Shown: positions 9,019 through 18,105 of the stretch, one piece after another
Layout of the letters: every line of letters begins with the position of its first letter
How positions within the stretch are numbered: the first letter of the stretch is position 1
DNA from: Dehalococcoidia bacterium
GTDB taxonomy: Bacteria > Chloroflexota > Dehalococcoidia > Lucifugimonadales > UBA3495
Direction: 5' to 3'
NCBI GenBank assembly: GCA_022827095.1
Contig: JAJDTP010000004.1
Span: forward strand, 1-64,000
Length of the DNA stretch: 64,000 bases
The notes under the pieces: generated by a model
Database searches by the model: none
The model's input: the letters and a program-made list of their open reading frames with translations, nothing else
What the model was told of the DNA's origin: nothing
Position numbers and translations under genes: made by a program

Positions 9019-10395
9019 TCATTCCGGGTCAGGATTAGACACGCGGCCCAGGAACAGCACCGTGCCGGTGCCGGTGTCCCTGATGAGGAACACGAAGGGC
9101 CGGTCAATCGTTACCGCGATGGGCTCTCTGCTGACGCCGGACTCAAGCATGACCACGGCGGTGGCCGCCGCCGCCTCGGTTCCCTTTTCATCCACCGAAA
9201 CGAACGCCTTGTGTACTACTGCGCGAATCCAAAGGTCGCGAGAGCCGATCATGCCTGAAAAATCGGCTTCGGCGCCGAAGGCGTCGGGCATCCCCATTTC
9301 AGCCAGGGTGTCGCTCAAGTCAAACTCCGATTCGAACTCGAACAACGGCATCGTGAGGGTGATGTAGTCAATCTCGATATCATCGATGATCCGGTCAAGC
9401 ATTTCCGAGTTCAGGGAGCCTTCGAATTCTTCCAGTCTACCCTCGTCGGGCAGCAAGATGGTCATGGACAACTCTCCCCAGGAGTACGGCAGGTCAACCG
9501 CCTGATAACCGTCGCCCCTGGCATAGCCGTAGAAATCCTTGGCAGTTTCCGTCATCATCGGGACACTCACCGTGTCGCCCCCGCCCAGATGAAAGGGACG
9601 CATCTCGGTATTCCTCGGACTGAAAGGCCAGAGCCACGAGGCGTTGAAATAAATGGCGTTGGTGAGCACCAACCGGGTGGAAGGGTCTACGATTCCCGGC
9701 GGCAGGAGGTCCTTGACCTTCCCCAAGGTTTCCTCAGCCACCCAGTCATTGATCCTGACGCGAGACTCGTCCGGCGCGCCGGCGAAGTCCGCGGCCATCA
9801 TCCCGGCCCCGTAGTGTTCGGCCAGCACATCGAGAAAGTCGGGCAGGAAGTGATAGCCCTCCTGACCCCAGACCGCGTTGGCGATGTTCAGGTGGAAATA
9901 CTCGTCGGCCTCACCGTCCTTGTCGGGCGCTCCCGGTGGACCCTTCCCCCTGGAAGCGAGGATCCGGTCCAGGGCATTGAACGCGGGATGAAGATCGTTT
10001 TGCGGAAGCCGGTGGTGCAGCGTGTCCGCCATCTGGTGTTGCGTCTCGCCTCTGGCTCCAGCGGAGGTCACGGTGAGGGCCTGGGAGATGCTGAAGGGCG
10101 AATAGAACAGGTTGCCTTCACCGTCGCTCAGGGCGTGGTACAGGTCGAATGCGAAGGCGTTGTTTCCCCGCACCAGTTCGTCCAGGTCTGCTGATCCCAC
10201 GGACGTGACAGACCGTTCCCGGTCTGAACGCAGTTCCTCCACCGGCACTGGAGTGGAAAGGACGGGGGTGGCCACGTTTGCCAATGACGGCGCCCGCGTC
10301 GCCGAAGAAAAGGTCTCCGGTCGTTCTTCGGCACAACCGGAAAGCGCCGTCAATAGGAGAAAAAGCGCGACCACCCACGAGATCCGGAGCATCAT
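9019..10395 (-). CDS. Serpin family lipoprotein (serine protease inhibitor)
   Basis: Serpins trap proteases through cleavage and insertion of a reactive loop. The 458-residue product begins with a signal peptide and lipobox (LLTALSGC, Cys21), so it is probably anchored outside the cytoplasmic membrane. After a Pro/Thr-rich linker it has serpin blocks: NNAFAFDLYHAL, NLFYSPFSISQALTVTSAGARGET, LVLTNAIYFNASW, and KAFVSVDEKGTEAAAATAVVM. The hinge EKGTEAAAATA has the small residues required for an inhibitory serpin, and the C-terminus DRPFVFLIRDTGTGTVLFLGRV is typical. GAGG lies 9 bases before the ATG. Serpins are sporadic in bacteria, so horizontal gain is likely. Confidence 0.95.
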   Translation of the reverse strand: MMLRISWVVALFLLLTALSGCAEERPETFSSATRAPSLANVATPVLSTPVPVEELRSDRERSVTSVGSADLDELVRGNNAFAFDLYHALSDGEGNLFYSPFSISQALTVTSAGARGETQHQMADTLHHRLPQNDLHPAFNALDRILASRGKGPPGAPDKDGEADEYFHLNIANAVWGQEGYHFLPDFLDVLAEHYGAGMMAADFAGAPDESRVRINDWVAEETLGKVKDLLPPGIVDPSTRLVLTNAIYFNASWLWPFSPRNTEMRPFHLGGGDTVSVPMMTETAKDFYGYARGDGYQAVDLPYSWGELSMTILLPDEGRLEEFEGSLNSEMLDRIIDDIEIDYITLTMPLFEFESEFDLSDTLAEMGMPDAFGAEADFSGMIGSRDLWIRAVVHKAFVSVDEKGTEAAAATAVVMLESGVSREPIAVTIDRPFVFLIRDTGTGTVLFLGRVSNPDPE

Positions 10396-10596
10396 TACGA
10401 ACTACCTCGTTGGCTCAGGGGAATGTTCAAGGGGTTGACCATATCACCGAACCCTACGCGAACCGTTTTCACCAATAATACGGTGTGGCAGCGGCTGACA
10501 ACCCGCCGGTCCGCCATCGGTGCGGTGTGGTATGGTGCGTTTCACAATCGTCAGACGACACATCTTGAAGATGGTGGGAATACCCTCCCCGTTGCC

Positions 10597-12030
10597 ATGC
10601 CGCCATCCCTGATCCTGCGGATTACAGATACCGTCTCCGGCCGAACCGCCGCCCTGCGGTTGGACGACCCCGCCGACCAGGAGGCGGCGTTGGGTAGTTT
10701 ACTGGAACGCTACCTGAAGGACGCGCCAAACGACGACCGACTGATTCGCACCGGCGCCATTACGACCGACGGCCTGCTGGCCATGCGCAACCTCCAGGAT
10801 CTGGTGTACCGTTCCGACGACTCCGGCCGGCTGACCGATGTTTTCGCGGGCGTGAAGTTTCTCCAGGAGGGCCGACCGGCCGGCCTGGACCAGCCGGTAT
10901 CGATTCAGTCAGCGTCAGCCGGCGACGCTTTGCTGCAATTGATTGACGTGGCGGTGGACCGCACCGACGCTGGTTACGACCGCAACTGGACCGGCTTTCA
11001 CCGCCGCCGTTGGAACCACGACCCCCATTGCTATGAACTGTTCGTGCGGAGCGCCGTGGCTGCGGCCTATGGGCCGAGGGAAGTAGACCACGCGCTGCGG
11101 GCGGATACGCCCTGCCGGCAACGAAAGTTGATCCGCGCGTTGGCGTCGCACATCTGGAACAGCGACTTCGAGAACTACTCACGTTTCTCGAACGACGGCT
11201 TGCGGTTCAAGACCGGCGACGAGACCGTGCGCAACATTGCGGCGGGCGCCGGTGGAATCTGCACCGAAAAGGTACAGGCGTTGAAGTTCCTTACCGACCA
11301 CTTCGAGCTGGAGTCGGAATACCTGCTGGGCGGCCCCAATGCGCCGGGGCCCGTGCCGGCCGGCCGGTTGCGGGAAATGCTGAACACCTTCGATTTCCGC
11401 TTCGCAAAGCGCCATATGCGCTACTGGCAACACGCTGCCCTGCTGTACTGGCTCGATGGCGAGCCTCTGTTGGTGGACGCCACCAACGGCAACATCCCGT
11501 TCCTTTTCCTCCGCGGTGAGGCCGCCAGACGACTGTTGGCCGACGACGAGGACGGAAACCGCCCCAGCGTGTCGGTGCAGATGGTGGCGGAGGCGGAGGA
11601 CTACCACTATCACCGGGTCGATCAGGACATTCCTCAAAACCTGTTTTTCGCCCTTGAAGGTTGGTTGGACGACACCGACCTGGTGCAGGTCTTCGAGAAC
11701 GAACTTGGTCTCTACCTGTCCGACCGGCACTACGTGATACCGCTACCCTATCGCAGCGAGGGGGAATGCCGGCGTTTGAAACACCGGTACGGCGAACTCT
11801 GCCGGAACGCCGGCTTTCGGGTTGACGCGAGTGCGGATTGGACCCTGGACGGGCCGGTGGGCCAGGAACTGGCCGCCTGCAACCCCACGGCCGCGGCCGG
11901 CGTGCTGGCAGCGCGAGACAGACTGATCGCCCGCTACGACTGGTGGGACGGTCCGGGCCATCGGTCCGGCCTGGCCGTAATCGCTCTGAAACCGCCCTCC
12001 GTGGCCTCAGCAGACGGGCAAACGCCATGA
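10597..12030 (+). CDS. Transglutaminase-like superfamily protein
   Basis: From ATG 10597 the product has 477 residues with no signal peptide. Cys222 (GGICTEKVQALKFLTDHF), His279 (YWQHAALLYWLDG) and Asp294 (PLLVDATNG) reproduce the Cys-His-Asp order and spacing of the transglutaminase/papain-like fold; such proteins act as proteases, amidases or cross-linking enzymes. The regions before residue 150 and after 350 are not recognisable. Its stop overlaps the ATG of the SecA-like gene (ATGA at 12027-12030), implying translational coupling. The frame is open further upstream to 10423, so the start is uncertain; no strong ribosome site is seen at 10597. Confidence 0.7.
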   Translation: MPPSLILRITDTVSGRTAALRLDDPADQEAALGSLLERYLKDAPNDDRLIRTGAITTDGLLAMRNLQDLVYRSDDSGRLTDVFAGVKFLQEGRPAGLDQPVSIQSASAGDALLQLIDVAVDRTDAGYDRNWTGFHRRRWNHDPHCYELFVRSAVAAAYGPREVDHALRADTPCRQRKLIRALASHIWNSDFENYSRFSNDGLRFKTGDETVRNIAAGAGGICTEKVQALKFLTDHFELESEYLLGGPNAPGPVPAGRLREMLNTFDFRFAKRHMRYWQHAALLYWLDGEPLLVDATNGNIPFLFLRGEAARRLLADDEDGNRPSVSVQMVAEAEDYHYHRVDQDIPQNLFFALEGWLDDTDLVQVFENELGLYLSDRHYVIPLPYRSEGECRRLKHRYGELCRNAGFRVDASADWTLDGPVGQELAACNPTAAAGVLAARDRLIARYDWWDGPGHRSGLAVIALKPPSVASADGQTP

Positions 12031-15000
12031 GCAGAGGCCGCAAGAAATCGAAACTGCGGATGCAGGGGATGCGGCGCGTGCGCTCGTGGGAAGACCGGAT
12101 CCTGCATCGCATCCGGGCCCTCCGGAGCGAGCAGCGGGTTGCTGACTGGTCAGACCGAGAACTACGAGCGGCCGTATGTGGACTGAGTGATGGGTCTGAA
12201 CCCTCGGATTCCGTGCCCGATGAAACGCTGGTCCGCGTGTTCGCAGCGGTTGACGAGACCATCCGGCGCCGCTTGGGGTTATGGAAAGTGTTCGATCTGC
12301 CGGATTCGGACGACGAGCCGAGCATCGCAGACGCCCGCAGCAAGCTGGCCGCCACCGGCCGGGGTCGTTACCCGGGGAGCGATATGCTCCTTCCGGCAGA
12401 GTTTTACCGTGCGGCCCGCCGCCGGACGGATGGCGACGCCCACGGACTGCACTTTCGGCCCACCGATCAGCAATTGCTGGCTGGCCTGCACCTGTACCGT
12501 GGTCGAATCGTGGAGATGGCTGCTGGCGAGGGGAAGACCGTGGCCGCCGCCTTCCTGGCGGTTCTGTACGGTCTGATGGGTCGCACCGTTCACGTCGTCA
12601 CCGCCAACGACTACCTGGCCGCCCGGGACTGCGAGCTGCTGGCGCCGGTGTACCGGGCGCTGGGCCTCACCGTGGGCGCAGTGCTGGACCACATGGCCGG
12701 ACCTGAGCGCTGCGTGTCCTACGGCAACCGGATAGTTTACGGCACGCTGCGCGAGTTCGCTTTCGATTACCTGCGGGATCGGCTGGTCATGTCCCCGAAC
12801 GAGCAAGTCCAGGGGCCGCTGGACGTCGCCATCATCGACGAAGCCGACCAAACGCTGCTGGATGAGGCTGTCACCCCCCTGGTCATCGCCGGCGCGCCTG
12901 TCCTCAGCCGGCGGACGATCATGAGGGCCAACCGCGCGGTGCGGGAACTTGTGGCGGAGCAGACCAGGTTGGCGGAAGAATGCCGGCACGAGCTGGACCA
13001 ACGTGTCGCAGGCGGCCAGGCCGATGACCGGTCGGCAATGCTGTTGGCCCGGGTGATGTTGGCCCAGCCCGACGACGAAGCGACGCGCCGGCTGGCCTCT
13101 GCCCATCCCCGCCTGCGTCGGCGTGCATTGTCCCTGGTGGATGCCGACGGCTCCGGCCGGCCCCACCCGGAGGTCGAGGAAGGCTTGCTCTGCGCGGTGG
13201 ATGCAGAGCGGGGCAGCTTGACCCTGTTGCCCGAGGGTGTAGCCTTCCTCGAGGCTCGCCTGGGTGACTTCTATTCCGCTAACGCTGTCGACCCGGACAC
13301 CGGCGGGGACTCTCGCCGGGCCGTTCGACGGACCAACCTGGTCAACCAGGTGCATCAGCTGCTGCGGGCTCACCTCCTGCTGCGCCGTGGGATCGAATAC
13401 GTGGTGGACGATGATCAGGTGGTGCTGGTGGACCGGGACACCGGACGACCCCGGCCCGACACTCACTATCAGGACGGATTGCATCCGGCGGTGGAAGCCA
13501 AAGAAGGAGTGCCAATCTACCCTGACCACCGCAACCTTGGGGAGATCAGCGTACCGGGCTTCGTCCGACGTTATCGCCGCCTATCTGGCCTCACCGGAAC
13601 CGCTCAGGAGGCGGCCGACGAGTTCCGCCGCCTGTACGGTTTGGATGTGGTGACGGTTCCCGATGCGCGGCGCGCATCGGCCGGGCATTTCGGCCGTCGG
13701 GACCTGCCCAGTCGGGTGTATGCTCATCCCGATGACCAGCTGAGCGCCGTCGTCGACGAAGCCCGCTACTGTCAGGAGTGGGGCCGGCCAATGCTGGTGG
13801 CCACGCGGACGGTCTCCCAGTCAGAGATCATCAGCCAACGATTGACGGAAGCCGGAATCGTCCATCGTCTGCTCAACGCGTCCGCCAACCAGGATGAAGC
13901 GGATACTGTTCGTGAGGCCGGACAGCCCAGCGCCGTCACCGTAGCGACCAACATGGCCGGTCGCGGCACGGACGTGATATTGCCGTCCGGCCTTGACCGG
14001 CACGTCCTGGGTTGTTTCGTCTCCCTGCTGGAAGAAACGATAATGGCCGACCCCGGCGGCCGGACGGTGGACGTGCGGGCCAACACCTCCGGAGAAGCCG
14101 ACCTGCTCACCCAGGCAATTGAGGCTAACCCCCAACTGTCGGTCCGCTGTAACGGTGGCGACCGGTTGGTCGTGCATCCACGCGGGATGACGCCGGCCCT
14201 CCCGGCGACCGGAACTCTGGAGTTCGGACTGGGCCTTCACCTGGTCAGTACAGAGTTCAATGACTCGCATCGGGTTGCATTGCAACTTCAGGGACGCAGC
14301 GGCCGGCGGGGCGCGTTCGGCTCCACCCGCAGCTTGTTGGTCAGATCCGATCGGTGGCTGGCCGGCCTGGAGTACGGACGTCCGGCGCCGGACTCGGTGG
14401 GCCGGATTTGCTGGGAAGGGCCGGAGCTGGAGCGACAGTTGCGGCGCCGGCGCGAGGCCGCCCAGCGGGATGCATCCAGTGCGCGCGCGCTGTTGCTGGA
14501 ATACGCTGCGGTGTTGGACACCCACGCCGACGCCTACTATCGGTCCCGGCAGGAGACGCTGGTTGCCGGGCCGGACCGCCTCGGCCGGTGGGCGCATGAC
14601 GCGGCGCGATCCGCCGCATCCGGTCTCGTCGACCGGCATTTCCCCAGTCTCGTCGCTGACGATTATGCTCGGCGGTTCGCGTCCCTGGCAATGGAGCTCC
14701 TCGCCCGGTATGGCGTGGATGCCGAGCCGGCACGGGGCTGCCCCCTGACCGGGTTGGGAGGCGCATTGGCCGAGCTGATGGAGCGGCATCTGGCCGAGCG
14801 GCGGGAACGATTGGGAGCGGCACAGTTCGGCGAGTTGGCGCGATTGCTGCTTTTGCAGTCCGGCGATGAGCTATGGGAAAATCACCGGGCCGACCTGAGG
14901 AGCATGGCAATCGCATCTCGATTAGATGCGCATGGGCCGAAGACCGCGATAGCCGAATACATAATCGCCGCCGCTGATGCCTGGCAAGGATTCCGGCATG

Positions 15001-15131
15001 AAGTGTCCGATCGCTTCCTTTCCCAAATGTTGCATTTCCCCATCGTCGGATTGACCGGCTCACCGGAGGATGGCTCCGAGCAGCCTTCGCGGTTGGCCGT
15101 GGACCCGCGGCTTGCCGAGCTCGTATCTTGA
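12027..15131 (+). CDS. Divergent SecA-like translocase ATPase
   Basis: A 1034-residue protein with SecA motor motifs: Walker A AAGEGKTVAAA near residue 167, TANDYLAARDCE, YGTLREFAFDYLRD, DEAD-type IIDEADQTLLDEAVTPL near 270, DGLHPAVEAKEGV, LSGLTGTAQEAADEF, TNMAGRGTDVIL, and LQGRSGRRGAFGS. SecA drives proteins through SecYEG. It is longer than housekeeping SecA, has a divergent preprotein-binding region (about residues 290-430), an extra segment after TDVILPSG, and no C-terminal CxCx(8)CH zinc motif. It is therefore more likely an accessory SecA2-type motor or a specialised relative. It is coupled to the transglutaminase-like gene upstream and followed by a lipoprotein gene, its possible cargo. 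Confidence 0.82.
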   Translation: MSRGRKKSKLRMQGMRRVRSWEDRILHRIRALRSEQRVADWSDRELRAAVCGLSDGSEPSDSVPDETLVRVFAAVDETIRRRLGLWKVFDLPDSDDEPSIADARSKLAATGRGRYPGSDMLLPAEFYRAARRRTDGDAHGLHFRPTDQQLLAGLHLYRGRIVEMAAGEGKTVAAAFLAVLYGLMGRTVHVVTANDYLAARDCELLAPVYRALGLTVGAVLDHMAGPERCVSYGNRIVYGTLREFAFDYLRDRLVMSPNEQVQGPLDVAIIDEADQTLLDEAVTPLVIAGAPVLSRRTIMRANRAVRELVAEQTRLAEECRHELDQRVAGGQADDRSAMLLARVMLAQPDDEATRRLASAHPRLRRRALSLVDADGSGRPHPEVEEGLLCAVDAERGSLTLLPEGVAFLEARLGDFYSANAVDPDTGGDSRRAVRRTNLVNQVHQLLRAHLLLRRGIEYVVDDDQVVLVDRDTGRPRPDTHYQDGLHPAVEAKEGVPIYPDHRNLGEISVPGFVRRYRRLSGLTGTAQEAADEFRRLYGLDVVTVPDARRASAGHFGRRDLPSRVYAHPDDQLSAVVDEARYCQEWGRPMLVATRTVSQSEIISQRLTEAGIVHRLLNASANQDEADTVREAGQPSAVTVATNMAGRGTDVILPSGLDRHVLGCFVSLLEETIMADPGGRTVDVRANTSGEADLLTQAIEANPQLSVRCNGGDRLVVHPRGMTPALPATGTLEFGLGLHLVSTEFNDSHRVALQLQGRSGRRGAFGSTRSLLVRSDRWLAGLEYGRPAPDSVGRICWEGPELERQLRRRREAAQRDASSARALLLEYAAVLDTHADAYYRSRQETLVAGPDRLGRWAHDAARSAASGLVDRHFPSLVADDYARRFASLAMELLARYGVDAEPARGCPLTGLGGALAELMERHLAERRERLGAAQFGELARLLLLQSGDELWENHRADLRSMAIASRLDAHGPKTAIAEYIIAAADAWQGFRHEVSDRFLSQMLHFPIVGLTGSPEDGSEQPSRLAVDPRLAELVS

Positions 15132-15176
15132 GTTGTTCCTCTCGATACCTCGTCCGGCACAAAGGAGTAGACCGAT

Positions 15177-16052
15177 ATGGCGCCACGAATCAGCCGAGTC
15201 GCTCTGGCAGTGTCCGCCGGCAGTTTATTGGCGGGTGCGCCCGTATTGGCCGCCTGCGGACCTTCCGACAGCGGTCCCAGCTACAGCCAGTGGGCGGCTA
15301 CCGACGGCGCCGCCGGACGCATCAACCTGGACGACGTGCAGCAGGCGTTTATAGAGTCAAGCAGCGCCACCGAATTCGAAGACCGGGTCAATGAAATTTA
15401 CGAAGGCGACGGCCTCATCCTCATCCGCGCCCGCCAGGATGGCGACCGCCTCACCCTGGAGGGCTGGGAAGACCTGGACGCCAATAACCGGATCGACAAT
15501 GCCGTGGACGACCAACTCTTTGCCATCGTCAAAGAGGACGAACAGCACCAACTGCGGGGCTACCACGCCAATTCGTACTACCACAGCCACTTTGGCGCCG
15601 GTGATTTCCTATTCACCTACCTGATAATCAGCAGCCTGAGCCGCGGTCCCTACTATTACCAGACGGTCCCTGACCGGGCGACGGACATCCGCAGGGACCG
15701 CTCCTCGTATCGCGGTTCCAGCCGTTACGATTCGCAGCTGCAACGCAACCGGCAGTACACCTCACGCCAGCAGACGTACGCCGGTTCCAGCTACCAGGAT
15801 GCGGGACGCAACGTGAGCTCAGGGCGTCAGACCTACCAGCAGACGCAGCGGTCGTCGGGCGCCTTCCGCAGCAGCAGTTCTCTGACGCGCGGCAGTTCGT
15901 CCATTTCCCGCAGCTCCACCATCGGAGGCAGCTCCGGATCGACCATATCACGGAGCAGCGGCCTCGGTGGTTTCAGCGGCGGCGGCGGCCGGGTTCGCTT
16001 CCAGGACCGACCGCCGGGCGACCTCGCGACGCGTCCCGCCTGGCTGGCCTGA
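15177..16052 (+). CDS. Ser/Arg/Gly-rich secreted lipoprotein with EF-hand-like loop
   Basis: 291 residues. AAGGAG lies 10 bases before the ATG. The N-terminus is a lipoprotein signal with lipobox VLAAC (Cys27). Residues 95-110 (EDLDANNRIDNAVDD) resemble a calcium-binding EF-hand or dockerin loop, imperfect at position 12. A His/Tyr segment (GYHANSYYHSHFGAGDF) and a hydrophobic stretch FLFTYLIISSL follow. The last 120 residues are low complexity: SSYRGSSRYDSQLQRN, repeated Gln/Tyr, then runs of Ser and Gly (SGLGGFSGGGG). The Gln-rich tail could be a cross-linking substrate, which fits a neighbouring transglutaminase-like gene, but that is speculation. No family recognised. Confidence 0.7.
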   Translation: MAPRISRVALAVSAGSLLAGAPVLAACGPSDSGPSYSQWAATDGAAGRINLDDVQQAFIESSSATEFEDRVNEIYEGDGLILIRARQDGDRLTLEGWEDLDANNRIDNAVDDQLFAIVKEDEQHQLRGYHANSYYHSHFGAGDFLFTYLIISSLSRGPYYYQTVPDRATDIRRDRSSYRGSSRYDSQLQRNRQYTSRQQTYAGSSYQDAGRNVSSGRQTYQQTQRSSGAFRSSSSLTRGSSSISRSSTIGGSSGSTISRSSGLGGFSGGGGRVRFQDRPPGDLATRPAWLA

Positions 16053-16056
16053 GCCT

Positions 16057-17148
16057 ATGGATGGAGGTGACGGCGCCGGCCTGGCGGTATCGGTGTGGAC
16101 GAACCGGTTGCCGGAGGATACGGCCCTGCAGGTTGACCTGCCTGGCGAAGCCCGACGCCTCACACTGCGTCGGTTGCTGGACCGGCTCTTCCCGCCTGAT
16201 GTCGACGACCGCGCTGACACCATAGCCCGGTTGGACCGGCGGGCCAATCCCGACCTGCCGGCCTGCTACGCGGAGCTGCTGACGCTGACAGAACAATGGC
16301 GGGCCGGACTCTGCCGGCTGCTCCTGGCCTCGGGACGCGGTTGGGGCCGGCCGGCCCACCTCGACGATCCGGTGTCCGCACACTTGCAACCGCCGCGCCT
16401 GTGTCGCCGTATCGGTGTCTGGGACGACGCCGAACTGACGCTGACGGTTCTTCCCGATTATCGGCCGATAGACTGGGCGGTGGCGCAGGGGTATGCGGCG
16501 AGCCGAGACCACCTATTGGACTGGATGCAGTCCTGCGCGTTGCTCTACTTCGTGGACAAGCATGGCTGCTTGGCGCCGCTGCCGGCCAACCTCTCCGAAT
16601 CAGACCCCTGCCGACCCGTGATCTCCGGTTTGTACCGCCGCCGTTGCCTGCGACCTGGTGGAGATGGCGCAGGCCCGGAAGTGGCGCCGGCCGGCCGTGA
16701 GATGATTAGCGCTCTGCTGGCGGAGACGGAGGCGCTGATCGACAGTTTCGACCTGTTCAAGGACGCTCGCTGGAATGAGGACACCCAGGAGGCAGAGTTC
16801 GACAGCGGGCGCGGCGCCGACTTGCGGGTTGAAGCCATCATCGCTGAGGGCCTGGACCCGGTGCGCGCCGTGTTCCTGTTGCGGCTCTACGACGGCACCC
16901 TGGACCCCTATGCCGACCAATGGAAGCGGTTGGTTAGCGACCCCGCGTGTTTTGACCGACTGCTGGAACCGGTGGTGAACCGCGGCCTGCCGCCGCCTCC
17001 CGATGCGGTTCTCGCGGCCATCATGGAGGACGGATACTCGCTGCTTGAAGCTCGTTCCGAAGCGGCTGCCGAAAGTCTGGCGCAGTCCAAAATTCGGCGT
17101 CGTCTGCTGACCCGGCAACGTGCCGGCGCGTTTGGCGCCAGGCATTGA
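16057..17148 (+). CDS. Hypothetical protein of the SecA-like cluster
   Basis: The ATG at 16057 follows the lipoprotein stop by 4 bases and gives 363 residues. No signal peptide or membrane segment is evident; the frame remains open upstream to 15967. The protein is acidic to neutral with Leu/Arg-rich helices (DLPGEARRLTLRRLLDRLF, ARSEAAAESLAQSKIRRRLL at the C-terminus) and a central DWMQSCALLYFVDKHG. I do not recognise a domain. Tight spacing places it in the same transcription unit as the transglutaminase-like, SecA-like and lipoprotein genes, so it may be a cytoplasmic chaperone or adaptor of that set. Confidence 0.65.
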   Translation: MDGGDGAGLAVSVWTNRLPEDTALQVDLPGEARRLTLRRLLDRLFPPDVDDRADTIARLDRRANPDLPACYAELLTLTEQWRAGLCRLLLASGRGWGRPAHLDDPVSAHLQPPRLCRRIGVWDDAELTLTVLPDYRPIDWAVAQGYAASRDHLLDWMQSCALLYFVDKHGCLAPLPANLSESDPCRPVISGLYRRRCLRPGGDGAGPEVAPAGREMISALLAETEALIDSFDLFKDARWNEDTQEAEFDSGRGADLRVEAIIAEGLDPVRAVFLLRLYDGTLDPYADQWKRLVSDPACFDRLLEPVVNRGLPPPPDAVLAAIMEDGYSLLEARSEAAAESLAQSKIRRRLLTRQRAGAFGARH

Positions 17149-17195
17149 ACGCGACGATCCGGATGCTGCCTGCGCCACCCAGTCAGCGTCGCACT

Positions 17196-18077
17196 TCAGA
17201 TGGCCAGGAGCAATATCAGGGCGGAGCTGACCACCACCGCGGTTTCGACGAAGGCCACGCCCACGTTGCGCCCACCGGCTACCTGCTGGGAAACGCGGGT
17301 GTGGGGCAACAACACAAGGTCCACCGCCAGCCGCAGGACGTACAACAGAACGAAGCCCACTACCGAGTAGACGACAAACTCCAAAATTCCGGCCTGCCAA
17401 CCGACGAAGTCGCCGAAGGTGGCCTTGAAGGTGACAAGGCCGATTGCGATCAGGTTGCCTCCCAGGGCGATGCCCACCGCTGGGTTGTCGCGCTCAATTT
17501 CGTCGTGGATGTTGAAGGGCGTAGTCCATTCGTAGAACAGGGCGAACAGGATCAGGACGCCCAAGCCCAGGCCGAAGAACGCCAGGGCGTTGAGCGGGCC
17601 ACCCTCGCCAGCGATTGCTCCGGCAATGACCAGGCCGGAAGCGACGTTCACGCCAAATTCCGCTGCTGCCGCTCCTACATTCTGATCCTGGATGATTTCG
17701 CGCTCCAGCTCGAAGCGGTACAGCACCAACCGGTCGGTCACCAGACGCATCAGGTTCAATGCGACGATTCCGGCCAGTGAGTACAGGAAAACCCACAGTA
17801 CTTCCAGTCCGAAAGCGCGGTCGAACCCCAGGCCGACATAGCCGTCTCCGCCCAGCGGCTCGTACAAGGCGCCAAGGAATACGAGGATGATGCCCAACAG
17901 GTAACCGGACAGGCGCAGCGCCACCGCAAGGTTGCCTTTGGTTACGATCTCCTCCTCGATGCGGTGGCGGGTAACGGCGTCCCGGGCCAGTTTCGCCAGG
18001 GTCAGTACCACCAACCCCAGGGCCACGTAGACCAGCCCGCGGGGAAGGTAGGTCAATATGTCAATCAGTATGTCCAC
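17196..18077 (-). CDS. DUF350 (UPF0719) membrane protein, two repeats
   Basis: 293 residues, hydrophobic throughout, with about eight transmembrane segments in two related halves, each pairing a long helix (YVALGLVVLTLAKLARDAV; YSVVGFVLLYVLRLAVDLV) with small-residue helices (GNLAVALRLSGYLLGIILV; NPAVGIALGGNLIAIGLV). The N(x)AVA/G pattern is the DUF350 signature. The gene starts with GTG at 18077, GGAG 8-9 bases upstream, 28 bp after the DUF4178 stop. DUF350 and DUF4178 proteins commonly neighbour PspA in bacteria, as here, so a role in membrane-stress response is the best guess. Confidence 0.85.
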   Translation of the reverse strand: MDILIDILTYLPRGLVYVALGLVVLTLAKLARDAVTRHRIEEEIVTKGNLAVALRLSGYLLGIILVFLGALYEPLGGDGYVGLGFDRAFGLEVLWVFLYSLAGIVALNLMRLVTDRLVLYRFELEREIIQDQNVGAAAAEFGVNVASGLVIAGAIAGEGGPLNALAFFGLGLGVLILFALFYEWTTPFNIHDEIERDNPAVGIALGGNLIAIGLVTFKATFGDFVGWQAGILEFVVYSVVGFVLLYVLRLAVDLVLLPHTRVSQQVAGGRNVGVAFVETAVVVSSALILLLAI

Positions 18078-18105
18078 CTGTCACGCTCCGCACTCAGTCG
18101 TATCG

